DNA of 26,684 bases, taken from SG8-30 sp964406445. GTDB lineage: Bacteria > Pseudomonadota > Gammaproteobacteria > Steroidobacterales > Steroidobacteraceae. The DNA lies in contig CAYORU010000044.1 in NCBI GenBank assembly GCA_964406445.1, positions 1 through 26,684 of the forward strand, written 5' to 3'. Below, piece after piece: positions 14,845 through 23,620 of this stretch. The notes beneath the pieces were generated by a model that had not been told where the DNA came from, searched no databases, and was given only the letters and a program-made list of their open reading frames with translations. Positions within the stretch are counted from its first letter, which is position 1. Each line of letters starts with the position of its first letter. The translations under genes and the position numbers were made by a program.

Positions 14845-15552
14845 TCACGACTGGCGCAGGACCACCCAGGTCGCCTCGGCGACGGCGATCGGCTCGCCGC
14901 CGGGCCCGAACACCGCCGTCCCGGTGCGATGCCGGCGGCCGGCCGAGTCGATCGGCCAGCCGATCACGACGCACGGCGTGCCGGCCTCGAGCGGCCGCGA
15001 GATCTTGGCGGCGAGCTCACCGAGCAGCGCGAGCGCCCCGCCGTGCGGCGCGGCGAAGAAGCCCGGGCAGTCGAGTGCCGCCCAGAGGAACTCCGGACGC
15101 ACGCGGCCCGACCCGTCCGCCAGCGACTCGTCGGGCGTCCACGGCGCCGCGACGATGGGCCGGCCCGTCACTTCGCCGGCGAAGATGCGAAGTCCGTCGC
15201 CGGGCGCACGCTGCGGCCCGCACACGAAGCAGCCGGGCAGCGGGTGGTGCACGAGGCCGGTGCAGCGGCGCGAGGCCTCGACGGCCTCTTCGTAGGAGGG
15301 CGGCACGGGCGGCGTCACGATGATTTCCTGATGACGAGCCTCGGCCACCACGCGATCGCCGTGGAGCAGCTGCCAGCGATTGCGCTGGGGATCCTCGCTT
15401 AGCGCCAGGCTCGTCGCGAGCGGTGGGGGCGCGAGCAGGCGCACTGCGACCGGCAGGTCGAGAGAAACAGCGACACGGCCACAGACGTAGCCGCCGTTGC
15501 CCGACTCGGGCGGGCCGCGGAAGCGCGTCTCGATGACGAGGCTGTCGCTCAC
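14845..15552 (-). CDS. Uncharacterised hotdog/thioesterase-like protein
   Basis: A 235-residue protein that I cannot assign firmly. The N-terminal FRGPPESGNGGYVCGRVA (about 10-27) resembles the start of hotdog-fold acyl-CoA-binding or thioesterase-like proteins. The middle has PLPGCFVCGPQRAPGDGLRIFAG (about 110-132), a cysteine-pair segment, and the C-terminal half (about 145-235) contains LWAALDCPGFFAA and a possible second hotdog unit. No signal peptide or membrane segment is visible. The GTG at 15552 is chosen because it overlaps the DUF2007 stop as GTGA. It is the last gene of the long minus-strand run and converges with ubiB across 31 bases. Confidence 0.6.
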   Translation of the reverse strand: MSDSLVIETRFRGPPESGNGGYVCGRVAVSLDLPVAVRLLAPPPLATSLALSEDPQRNRWQLLHGDRVVAEARHQEIIVTPPVPPSYEEAVEASRRCTGLVHHPLPGCFVCGPQRAPGDGLRIFAGEVTGRPIVAAPWTPDESLADGSGRVRPEFLWAALDCPGFFAAPHGGALALLGELAAKISRPLEAGTPCVVIGWPIDSAGRRHRTGTAVFGPGGEPIAVAEATWVVLRQS

Positions 15553-15869
15553 GCGCCGACGGCGGGCTTGTCCTGCCCGCACTTCCAGCACTCGGTGAAC
15601 TGTCCCTCGACCCGCTCGCCGCAGCCTGGGCAGGTCCACTCCGGCTCGGCGAGCCCGCGGCTGTGCAGCTCGAGCTCGACCAGCGCCTGGGCGCGCTCGA
15701 AGTCGAGCTCCGCGACCCACAGCTCCGGCCAGGTCTCGAGGAACGGGATCTCGCCGACCACGCCGCCGAGGCGCTCGTTGCGTAGCTCGGTGCGGATACC
15801 CTCGGCCTGCAGGACGTTGCGCAGGTGGAAGACCTGCACCAGCGACTCGGCGGTGTAGATGCGCTTCAC
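15549..15869 (-). CDS. DUF2007 domain protein with C-terminal zinc ribbon
   Basis: A 106-residue protein. Residues 1-65 match the DUF2007 family (putative signal-transducing or PII-like fold): VKRIYTAESLVQVFHLRNVLQAEGI, then GGVVGEIPFLETWPELWV. The C-terminal part has a four-cysteine zinc ribbon: Cys80, Cys83 (TCPGCG) and Cys94, Cys97 (ECWKCG). The start is taken as GTG 15869, which overlaps the VOC stop as GTGA and yields the family N-terminus; an ATG six codons upstream (15887) is possible. Function is unknown. It overlaps its downstream neighbour in the same way. Confidence 0.8.
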   Translation of the reverse strand: MKRIYTAESLVQVFHLRNVLQAEGIRTELRNERLGGVVGEIPFLETWPELWVAELDFERAQALVELELHSRGLAEPEWTCPGCGERVEGQFTECWKCGQDKPAVGA

Positions 15870-16273
15870 CGCCGCGGTTCCTCGCAAAGCTGCACCAGCG
15901 CGCCGTGCATGCCGGCCGGCGCGAGGTCGATCACCCGCCAGCCGTCGAGCCCGGTCCGCGGCGTCGCGGCGGTGGTCGGGGCGCCCGCCGCCCGCGCCTG
16001 CGTGGCCGCGGCCTCGACGTCGTCCACCTCGTAGGAGACGAGGAAGAAGCCCTCGCCGTCGCGCTCGAGGGTCCGCATCGGCTCTCCGTCCGCCACCGGC
16101 TGGACCAGCACGATCCAGGTCTCGCCGGCGCGGAAGCGCGCGAGCCGGGCGCCGCGGCCGGGCAGCTCGTCGATGCGGTCGAGCTCCAGGCCGAGCACGG
16201 CCTGGTAGCGCTCGATGGCGGCCTCGAGGTCGCGGACGAGGAAGTTCAGGTGGTGCACGCGGCGAATGTTCAC
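15866..16273 (-). CDS. VOC (glyoxalase/bleomycin resistance) family protein
   Basis: A 135-residue protein of the vicinal oxygen chelate superfamily. The N-terminal module has RRVHHLNFLVRDLEAAIERYQAVLGLE (about 4-30), resembling methylmalonyl-CoA epimerase-like VOC proteins. The second module includes GEGFFLVSYEVDDVEAAATQARAAG and ends with an ALVQLCEE strand carrying a likely metal-binding Glu. Substrate cannot be predicted. The start is GTG 16273, overlapping the stop of the phospholipase D gene in a GTGA; the stop overlaps the next gene likewise, so the four genes are translationally coupled. Confidence 0.8.
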   Translation of the reverse strand: MNIRRVHHLNFLVRDLEAAIERYQAVLGLELDRIDELPGRGARLARFRAGETWIVLVQPVADGEPMRTLERDGEGFFLVSYEVDDVEAAATQARAAGAPTTAATPRTGLDGWRVIDLAPAGMHGALVQLCEEPRR

Positions 16274-17871
16274 AGGAGTCCCTCGAGCCCGGGCACCCGC
16301 TTGAGGATGTTGACCGCCGCCCGCTGCAGGCAGGTCGCGTCGGGCTCCGAGGTCAGCCTGAGCTCGACGCCGTCGCGCTCACCATACCAGACGAGCCCGA
16401 GCCCACCTGAGGCACGAGGCTCGAGCGCGAGGCGCCAGGCCCGGTCGGGCAGAAGGTCGCGCTGGATCATCGCGGCGACCCGCTGCGCGATGGCCTCGTC
16501 GTGGATCACGATCGCAAGCTCGGTGTTGAGCGCGGCCGAGCGCGGATCGAGGTTGAAGCTGCCGACCCAGGTGATCTTGCCGTCGAACACCATCACTTTG
16601 GCGTGCAGCGAGGCGTCGCTCGAGGCGCTCGACAGGCGCAGGTCGCTCTCGCCGCGCGCCGCCGAACGCTGGTACTCGTAGATGCCGACCCCGGCCTTCA
16701 GCAGCCGGCGGCGATACTTGGCGTAGCCGGCGTGCACCGGCAGCACGTCGTTCGCGGCGAGCGAGTTGGTCAGGAGCTGCGTGCTGACGCCGTCGCGGGC
16801 CCGCTGGACGATGAAGCGCGCCCCGGCGCGCGTGGGCACGAAGTAGGCGGTCTCGATCAGCACCTCCTCGCTGGCGTCGGACCAGAGCCCGATCAGGCGG
16901 TCCAGCACCGGGGAGCCCGCCCCCGAGTCCGGCACCAGCTTTTCCGGCGGGTCCACCACGAATTCGGCCCGGGCCCAGGCGAGCGTCTTCTCGGGCTCGA
17001 CGACGAACTCCTGCAGCTGTTCGCGCGCCGCGGCGTAGCGCTCGGAGAACTCCGGAAGCGAGGCGAGTCGCTGGCGCAGGTAGCGCCGCGCCGCCGCGAT
17101 GTCTTCCTCCGAGATCTTCCGCGGGCTGAGCTCCTCGGCCGGCAGCGCGAGACGGTGGGTCCAGTACTGCTCGAAGCTCGCGGTCGCCTCGACGATCAGC
17201 GGCCCGGCGACGAATACGTCGAAGTCGGCGAAGTTGGCACGGTCGTCCGCGTCGAAGTAGTTGTCGCCGATGTTGCGGCCGCCGAAGATGCCGGTGAGGC
17301 CGTCCACGGCGAAGATCTTGTTGTGCATGCGCCGGTGCAGCCGGCGGAAGTCGGTGAGCAGCTCGAGCGGCCGGAGCCAGCCGACGCGCGCCCGGTACGG
17401 GTTGAAGATCCGGATGTCGATGTTCGGGTGCGCGGAGAGCAGCTTCAGCCCGAACTCGCGGTCGCCCTGGTTGTTGTCGTCGAGCAGGACGCGCACGCGC
17501 ACCCCGCGGTCCGCCGCATCGAGCAGCTTCTGGGTGAGCAGCAGCCCGGTGAGGTCGTCCTCGTAGATGTAGTACTGCACGTCAATGGAGCGCCGCGCGA
17601 GGTCGGCGAGCACGGCGCGCGCCAGCAGCGCCGCGGGGCCGTACTGCAGGAGCGCGATCCCGGACTGTCCGGGGTGGGCCTCGAGGTAGGGGGCGAGATC
17701 CGCGCCGAGCCCGTCGCCCATCACCGGCGCGAGCGTCTCCGCGGGCGGGTGCGGGCCCTGCGGCAGGCTGATGCAGCCGGTTGTCGACGCGAGGGCCAGC
17801 AGCAGCAGGGCGCTGCGCAGCCGGCGCGCCCGCGCCCTCCAGCCGCCGCCGTTCTCCTTGCTGTCCGTAAT
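16270..17871 (-). CDS. Phospholipase D / ClsC-like cardiolipin synthase family protein (start uncertain)
   Basis: A protein of about 516-533 residues with two PLD catalytic motifs: MHNKIFAVD (HxKxxxxD, His183/Lys185/Asp190 in this numbering) followed by GGRNIGDNYF, and LHAKVMVFD (His423/Lys425/Asp430) followed by VGSFNLDPRS. The RRMHNK-GGRNIGD pattern and YYIYEDDLTG fit ClsC-type cardiolipin synthases, which make cardiolipin from phospholipids. A positively charged stretch, a hydrophobic segment (SALLLLALAS) and TTGC near the start suggest a lipoprotein or signal-anchored envelope protein. No ATG, GTG or TTG exists between the trpA stop and this segment. I place the start at ATT 17871, which forms TGATT with the trpA stop; CTG 17820 is an alternative. 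Confidence 0.82.
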   Translation of the reverse strand: MTDSKENGGGWRARARRLRSALLLLALASTTGCISLPQGPHPPAETLAPVMGDGLGADLAPYLEAHPGQSGIALLQYGPAALLARAVLADLARRSIDVQYYIYEDDLTGLLLTQKLLDAADRGVRVRVLLDDNNQGDREFGLKLLSAHPNIDIRIFNPYRARVGWLRPLELLTDFRRLHRRMHNKIFAVDGLTGIFGGRNIGDNYFDADDRANFADFDVFVAGPLIVEATASFEQYWTHRLALPAEELSPRKISEEDIAAARRYLRQRLASLPEFSERYAAAREQLQEFVVEPEKTLAWARAEFVVDPPEKLVPDSGAGSPVLDRLIGLWSDASEEVLIETAYFVPTRAGARFIVQRARDGVSTQLLTNSLAANDVLPVHAGYAKYRRRLLKAGVGIYEYQRSAARGESDLRLSSASSDASLHAKVMVFDGKITWVGSFNLDPRSAALNTELAIVIHDEAIAQRVAAMIQRDLLPDRAWRLALEPRASGGLGLVWYGERDGVELRLTSEPDATCLQRAAVNILKRVPGLEGLL

Positions 17872-18643
17872 CAGCCTCCCTTGAGGCTCCTCAGGAACGC
17901 CGCCGGGTCCTCGCCGCGCTCGAGCACCTCGACCAGCGCCGAGCCCACGACCACGCCGTCGACATGGCCGGACATCCGCGCCACCTGCGCAGGCGTGCGG
18001 ATGCCGAAGCCGGCGCAGACCGGCACCGGCGAGACCTTGCGGACCTGGTCCATGTACGCGAGGACGTCGGCGGGAACGTCGACCTGCTTGCCCGTGGTGC
18101 CGGTCATGGTCACAGCATAGACGAAGCCGCGCGCCGCCCTGCACAGCGTCGCGAGCCGCTCCGGCGGCGTCACAGGGGTCACCATCTGCACCAGCGCGAG
18201 GCCCTGCGACTCGAGCGCCTCGCGCAGCTCGGCGCTCTCCTCGAACGGCAGGTCCGGGACGATGAAGCCCGACACGCCGGCGGCGCGGGCGTCGGCGGGC
18301 AGCCGGTCGAGCCCGTAGGCGAGCAGCGGGTTCAGGTAGCTCATCAGCAGGAGCGGCGCCTTCGGCCGCGCGGCCATCGCGCCGAGCTCGCCGAGGATCC
18401 AGCCGACCGACACGCCCTGCGCGAGCGCCGCGCGGCTCGATCTCTGGATGGTCATGCCGTCGGCCATCGGGTCCGAAAAAGGCACGCCGATCTCGACCAC
18501 CTCGGCCTCCGCCGCGATCGCGGCGAGCTGGCCGGCGAAGTCCTCCTTGCGCGGGAAACCGGCCGTGAGGAAGGCGACCAGCGCGGGTCGCGACTGCGCC
18601 TTCGCGCCGGCGATCGCCGCGACGATCGAGTCGCTCGGTGACA

Positions 18644-18644
<1 letters not shown>
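17871..18644 (-). CDS. trpA: Tryptophan synthase alpha subunit
   Basis: TrpA cleaves indole-3-glycerol phosphate to indole, which is channelled to TrpB. The 257-residue product has the catalytic pair in EIGVPFSDPMADG (Glu51 and Asp62), LLLMSYLNPLLAYG, GFIVPDLPFEES, VTMTGTTG and PVCAGFGIRTPAQV, all conserved TrpA blocks. The ATG at 18644 shares one base with the trpB stop (TGATG); an upstream extension of the frame is a trpB shadow. It is the last biosynthetic gene of the operon. Its end carries AAGGGAGG just before the stop, which may serve as ribosome-binding site for the following phospholipase D gene. Confidence 0.96.
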
Positions 18645-19884
<1,240 letters not shown>

Positions 19885-19888
<4 letters not shown>

Positions 19889-20490
19889 GCGATTGCTCCC
19901 GCGGCGGCCTTGCGTGCCGCCGCCACGAATTCACGGATGCGCACCGGATCCTTGCGGCCTGGCGCCGACTCGACGCCGCTCGACACGTCGACGCCGAAGG
20001 GGCGGACGCGCCGGATCGCCTCGGCGACGTTGCCGGGATCCAGCCCGCCGCCGAGGATGAGTTCGCCCCTGCGCGCGAGCGACGTGGCCTGGCCCCAGTC
20101 GGTCACCACTCCCGCGCCGCTCTTTGCGCCCTCGAACAGGAAGCGCCGCGGCAGCGGCGCCGGCAGCGCGATGCCTGCGCGCAGCACCGGCCAGGGCTCG
20201 ATCCCCGCAGGCAACGCCATGGCCGGCAGGTCCGCCGCGTCGGACTGCCAGACGTCCGGCGCGAACTCCTCGAGGACCTTCGCCACCAGCACCGGCGCCG
20301 GATGCAGCGTCACCGCCACGCGGCGCACGCCGGGCGGCAGCGCTGCAGCCAGCGCCTGCGCGCGGCGCGGCTCGAGGTTGCGTGGTGAAGCGGCGTGGAA
20401 GACGAAGCCTACGGCGTCGGCGCCGGCGGCGACCGCGGCGGCGACGGCCGTCTCGTCGGTCAGCCCGCAGATCTTCACGAAGATCGTCAC
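19885..20490 (-). CDS. trpF: Phosphoribosylanthranilate isomerase
   Basis: TrpF performs the Amadori rearrangement of phosphoribosylanthranilate to CdRP. From GTG 20490 the product has 201 residues, typical for the stand-alone enzyme. It starts TIFVKICGLTD with the catalytic cysteine in KICG, and carries the catalytic aspartate in FGVDVSSGVES. GGGLDPGNVAEAI forms the phosphate-binding region. The GTG overlaps the trpC stop (GTGA 20487-20490). It is a separate gene here, not fused to trpC as in E. coli. It shows no repeat insertion. Confidence 0.96.
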
Positions 20491-21467
20491 GGCGCCACGC
20501 TCCGCCCTGCCGCGAGCATCGCGCGCACGGCCTCTGCTGGATCGCCGGCGCGCATCAAGGCCCCGCCGATCAACGCCATGTCGTAGCCGGCGCGTACGGC
20601 GCGTTCGACGTCGGCCGTGGACTCGAGGCCGCTTTCCGCCACGCGCGGCGCGCCTGATGGAAGATGCGCCGCCAGGGAGGCGAAGCGCTCCGGCACGACC
20701 TCGAGAGTCTGCAGGTCGCGGCAGTTTACGCCGACCAGCAATGGAGCTGGTCTCGTGTGGGATCGCCGATCCCTGGTGCCTGGCGCGCGGGCGGGATCCG
20801 GCCGGGCCACCACTGCGCTCGCGCAGTCGGAACTTACGCGCTCGCTCCGGGTGGCCCTGGCCACCTCGCCCGCGCACCCGACATCCGGTGCTGACTCCAC
20901 GCGCTTGGGCGTGAAGCGGCTGGAGACGAGTTCGCCCGCGGTCTGGAGGTCTGCCTCGTCAAACGCCTCGAGCAACACGAACAGGCCGAGCGCCTGCGCG
21001 CAGTCGAGCATCTCGACGAGCGTGTCGCGCGACAGCATGCGCACGATCAGGAGCGCCCCGCCGGCGCCCGCGGCGCGCGCCTCGAACAGCTGGTACGGGT
21101 CGACCAGGAAGTCCTTGCGCATCGCCGGCACGAAAAGCGGCGCGAGCGCCGCCGCGGCCGATTCCAGGTGCGCGAGCGATCCGTCGAAGCGCTCCGGTTC
21201 GGTCAGCACCGACACGGCGGCGGCGCCACCCTCTGCATAGGCGCGCACGCGCGCGACGAGCCCGTCCTCCTCGCGGCCCAGCGCGCCGAGCGCCGGCGAG
21301 CGCAGCTTGAGCTCCGCGATCAGGTCGAAGCGGCCGCCGAGGCGAAGCGGCGGCGGTGGCGGCAGGTCGGCACAGCGCTCCTGCAGCGCCGCGAGCGGTT
21401 CACGCGCGCGCGCCTGCTCGGCCCTCGACCGGCTGCCCGCCGCCATCTGGTCGAGGAAGCCGGCCAT
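20487..21467 (-). CDS. trpC: Indole-3-glycerol phosphate synthase with an in-frame repeat insertion
   Basis: TrpC closes the pyrrole ring, converting CdRP to indole-3-glycerol phosphate. From ATG 21467 (one base after the trpD stop) it has 326 residues, against about 265 expected. All catalytic positions I can align are present: Glu52 and Lys54 (IAELKLRSP), Lys118 (MRKDFLVDPYQ), Glu167 (LLEAFDE), Asn248 (VGVNCRDL), Glu278 and Ser279 (VAESGL). The excess lies at about residues 182-240, between Glu167 and Asn248, where the family normally has only a short helix-loop of roughly seven residues before VGVN. That stretch is Arg/Ser/Ala-rich and is encoded in part by a repeat also found between trpG and trpD. 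In the TIM barrel it would fall in an alpha-beta loop on the side away from the active site, so activity may be retained. Confidence 0.93.
   Translation of the reverse strand: MAGFLDQMAAGSRSRAEQARAREPLAALQERCADLPPPPPLRLGGRFDLIAELKLRSPALGALGREEDGLVARVRAYAEGGAAAVSVLTEPERFDGSLAHLESAAAALAPLFVPAMRKDFLVDPYQLFEARAAGAGGALLIVRMLSRDTLVEMLDCAQALGLFVLLEAFDEADLQTAGELVSSRFTPKRVESAPDVGCAGEVARATRSERVSSDCASAVVARPDPARAPGTRDRRSHTRPAPLLVGVNCRDLQTLEVVPERFASLAAHLPSGAPRVAESGLESTADVERAVRAGYDMALIGGALMRAGDPAEAVRAMLAAGRSVAP
20747..20925. repeat. Palindromic repeat insertion inside trpC
   Basis: This stretch encodes the extra residues of TrpC. Its core, 20783-20875 (93 bases), is the reverse complement of 22805-22898 (94 bases) with one substitution and one single-base indel. 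The core is itself an imperfect palindrome: its ends are GCGCGGGCGGG and the complement of GCGCGGGCGAG, and it contains the perfect hairpin GGTGGCC-CT-GGCCACC (20850-20865). A further palindrome, GGGATCG-C-CGATCCC, lies at 20759-20773. A 27-base unit (20776-20802) ending GGGATCCGGC also recurs at 22555, 22601, 22633 and, reversed, 22879. The outer limits are estimated from the protein alignment and are uncertain by several codons. Confidence 0.85.
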
Positions 21468-21468
21468 C

Positions 21469-22497
21469 TCAGCGCGTGCGCCCGAAGTCCGCGAGGCGCT
21501 TAAGCACCGCGGCGCCACGCCCGTCGTCGATCGCCGAGGCCGCGGCCAGTGCCGCGGCTTCCGGCCCGTCGGCGGCGCCCGTCACCTCGAGCACCAGCGC
21601 CGCGCCCATCACCAGGGCGTCGCGGTGCGCGCCACGCTCCTCGCCGCGCAGCACCGCCGCGAGGCTCGCAGCGTTGTGCGCCGCGTCGGCGCCACGCAGG
21701 TCCTCGGCGCGGCAGCGCGGCAGGCCGAAGTCCTCCGGCTCGCGCCGCGACTGCGTGACCGCGCCGGGCCGCACGTCGAAGAGCGTGAACGGCGCCGCCG
21801 GCGTCGGCTCGTCCCAGCCGGTCTCGCCGTGCACCACGAACATGCGCGTGATCGGCATCCCCGCGAGCGTCTCGGCCATGAGCCTGGCGGTGTCCAGGTT
21901 CCAGGCGCCGATCACCGCGTAGGGCGCCTCGGCCGGATGGGTGAGCGGGCCGAGCAGGTTGAAGACCGTGCGCACGCCGAGCGCCGCGCGAACCGGTGCG
22001 ATCGCCTTCATCGCCGGGTGGTAGTGCGGCGCGAACAGGAAGGTGAAGCCGGTCGCGTCGAGGCAGCGGCCGGCATCCGTCTCGTCGAGCGGCAGCTTGA
22101 GGCCGAGCGCCTCGAGCACGTCGGCGCTGCCGGAGCGCGAGGACACGGAGCGGTTGCCGTGCTTGACGATGCGCACCCCGCAGGCGGCGGCGAGCAGCGC
22201 GGCGCCGGTCGAGAGGTTGTAGGAGTGCGAGCCGTCGCCGCCGGTGCCGACGACGTCGGCAACCGGCGCGCCCGGCGCGATCTGCGGCTTTCGGGCGAGC
22301 GAGCGCATGCCGCGCGCGAAGCCGCGCACCTCGTCGGCGCTCACGCCCTTCGAGCGCAGCGCCGCGAGCAGCGCGCCGGCCATCGCAGGCGCGGTCTCGG
22401 GATCGGTGAGCGCGAGCATCAGGTCGCGGGCCTGCGCCTCCGTGAGGTCGCGGCGGTCGAGCAGCTGCTCCAGTATTTCCTTGAGGACGATGGCCAT
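21469..22497 (-). CDS. trpD: Anthranilate phosphoribosyltransferase
   Basis: TrpD transfers the phosphoribosyl group of PRPP to anthranilate. The 342-residue product has the PRPP-binding GTGGDGSHSYNLST (84-97), KHGNRSVSSRSGSADVLEALG (112-132, anthranilate and metal site), and FNLLGPLTHPAE with the second metal site region downstream. It is a monofunctional TrpD, not fused to trpG. The ATG at 22497 is preceded by GGGGGC only. Unlike the other trp genes it is not coupled to its upstream neighbour: 532 bases of repeats separate it from trpG. One base separates its stop from the trpC start. Confidence 0.97.
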   Translation of the reverse strand: MAIVLKEILEQLLDRRDLTEAQARDLMLALTDPETAPAMAGALLAALRSKGVSADEVRGFARGMRSLARKPQIAPGAPVADVVGTGGDGSHSYNLSTGAALLAAACGVRIVKHGNRSVSSRSGSADVLEALGLKLPLDETDAGRCLDATGFTFLFAPHYHPAMKAIAPVRAALGVRTVFNLLGPLTHPAEAPYAVIGAWNLDTARLMAETLAGMPITRMFVVHGETGWDEPTPAAPFTLFDVRPGAVTQSRREPEDFGLPRCRAEDLRGADAAHNAASLAAVLRGEERGAHRDALVMGAALVLEVTGAADGPEAAALAAASAIDDGRGAAVLKRLADFGRTR

Positions 22498-22804
22498 CAG
22501 AGCCCCCTGCCCAGCTCGACACCCTCACCGTGCGCGCGTGCCGCGACGCGGAGAGTGCCTGCGCCGCGGCCGGGATCCGGCGTTGACGTGGCATGTGGCT
22601 GAGCCTTGCGCGCGGGCAGAATCCGGCGAGAGGTGCCTGCGCCGCGGCCGGGATCCGGCTGGGGGGCACTCCTCGCCTCGCTGCTCCGCTCGCCCTGGCT
22701 CGCTCCGCTGATCCGCTCGGCTGCGGGGCCCCCCGCCACCTCGGCCGCGGCGCGAAACGCTACCGCCGACTCGGGCAGTGCCAAATCGGGCGTAGCCTCT
22801 CTGC

Positions 22805-22898
22805 GCGCGGGCGAGGTGGCCAGGGCCACCCGGAGCGAGCGCGTAAGTTCCGACTGCGCGAGCGAAGTGGTGGCCCAGGCCGGATCCCGCCCGCGCGC
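22805..22898. repeat. 94-base palindromic element, second copy
   Basis: Near-identical, in inverted orientation on the map, to 20783-20875 inside trpC: one substitution and one indel in 94 bases. It contains the GGTGGCC-AG-GGCCACC hairpin (22815-22830). Its ends are an imperfect terminal inverted repeat (GCGCGGGCGAG against GCGCGGGCGGG). Read in the plus direction it is an open frame giving nearly the same peptide (AGEVARATRSERVSSDCAS) as the TrpC insert. Confidence 0.88.
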
Positions 22899-22969
22899 AA
22901 GGCTCAGCCAAGACAACCGTAACGCCCAGTTTCCGGCTGCGGCGCAGGCACCTGCCGACACGGGCACTA

Positions 22970-22986
22970 CCGACAGATCCTGTCGG
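22970..22986. repeat. Perfect 7-bp hairpin downstream of trpG
   Basis: CCGACAG-ATC-CTGTCGG lies 44 bases after the trpG stop in the direction of transcription. Related short palindromes, CAGGTCCTG to one side and GCAGGCACCTGCC to the other, flank it. There is no U-tract, so it may stabilise the 3' end of a trpEG transcript or act as part of the repeat family; it is not a clear terminator. Confidence 0.55.
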
Positions 22987-23029
22987 CTCGCAAAGCACAG
23001 GTCCTGCCGATTCTCGCGCCGTGCCGCCA

Positions 23030-23620
23030 TCATCCGCGCGGCTCCGCGCCGAAGCGCAGGAAGTTGCCCATCAACTGCGGGCCGTCCGGCGTGAGGATGC
23101 TCTCCGGGTGGAACTGCACGCCCTCGATTGGCAGCGAGCGGTGGCGCACGCCCATGATCTCGCCCTCCGGCGTCCAGGCCGTCACCTCGAGCGAGGCCGG
23201 GATGCGGTCGCGCTCCGCGATCAGCGAGTGGTAGCGGCCAGCCTCGAACGGGTTCGGCAGTCCCGCGAACACGCCCCGCCCGTCGTGGTGCACCAGCGAG
23301 GTCTTTCCGTGCATCAGCCGCCCCGCGCGGACCACCTTGCCGCCGAACACCTCGACCAGCGACTGGTGGCCCAGGCACACGCCGAAGACCGGCAGCTTGC
23401 CCGCGAAGGCCTCGATCATCTTCATCGACACGCCCGCGTCGTAGGGCGTGCCCGGGCCCGGCGAGATGCACAGGTGCGTCGCGCCGAGCGCCAGCGCCGC
23501 CTCGACGCCGATCTCGTCGTTGCGCCGCACGTCCACGTCCGCGCCGAGCACCAGGAAAGCCTGCACCAGGTTGTAGGTGAAGGAATCGTAGTTGTCGATC
23601 AGCAGCAGCCGCGGCTTCAT
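23030..23620 (-). CDS. trpG: Anthranilate synthase glutamine amidotransferase subunit
   Basis: TrpG supplies ammonia from glutamine to TrpE for anthranilate synthesis. It has 196 residues from ATG 23620, which overlaps the trpE stop in an ATGA. The class I amidotransferase triad is visible: Cys82 in FGVCLGHQ, His171 and Glu173 in VQFHPES. The N-terminus MKPRLLLIDNYDSFTYNLVQ and SPGPGTP (53-59) are standard. Such subunits can also serve PabB in folate synthesis, but the trp operon context makes tryptophan the main role. Confidence 0.96.
   Translation of the reverse strand: MKPRLLLIDNYDSFTYNLVQAFLVLGADVDVRRNDEIGVEAALALGATHLCISPGPGTPYDAGVSMKMIEAFAGKLPVFGVCLGHQSLVEVFGGKVVRAGRLMHGKTSLVHHDGRGVFAGLPNPFEAGRYHSLIAERDRIPASLEVTAWTPEGEIMGVRHRSLPIEGVQFHPESILTPDGPQLMGNFLRFGAEPRG

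Larger units (their letters stand above)
22498..23029. repeat. Repeat-filled gap between trpG and trpD
   Basis: No gene is supported in these 532 bases. They hold members of a 27-base repeat with consensus GNGCCT-N8-GGSCGGGATCCGGC: 22555-22581, 22601-22627 and 22633-22659 on the plus strand, 22879-22905 on the minus strand, and a shortened one at 22933-22951 on the minus strand. The forward copy at 22601 and reverse copy at 22879 enclose about 300 bases as inverted ends. Within it are the 94-base palindrome shared with trpC (22805-22898) and a GC-rich stretch with many CTCGCTCCGCT-like motifs. Short open frames cross the area but have no recognisable protein. Confidence 0.85.

Noticed and set aside
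22606..23094. Open frame of 162 codons on the plus strand across the trpG-trpD gap
   Set aside because: It is composed of repeat units and runs into antisense trpG. The repeats, not a protein, explain it, although its openness is noted as a finding.
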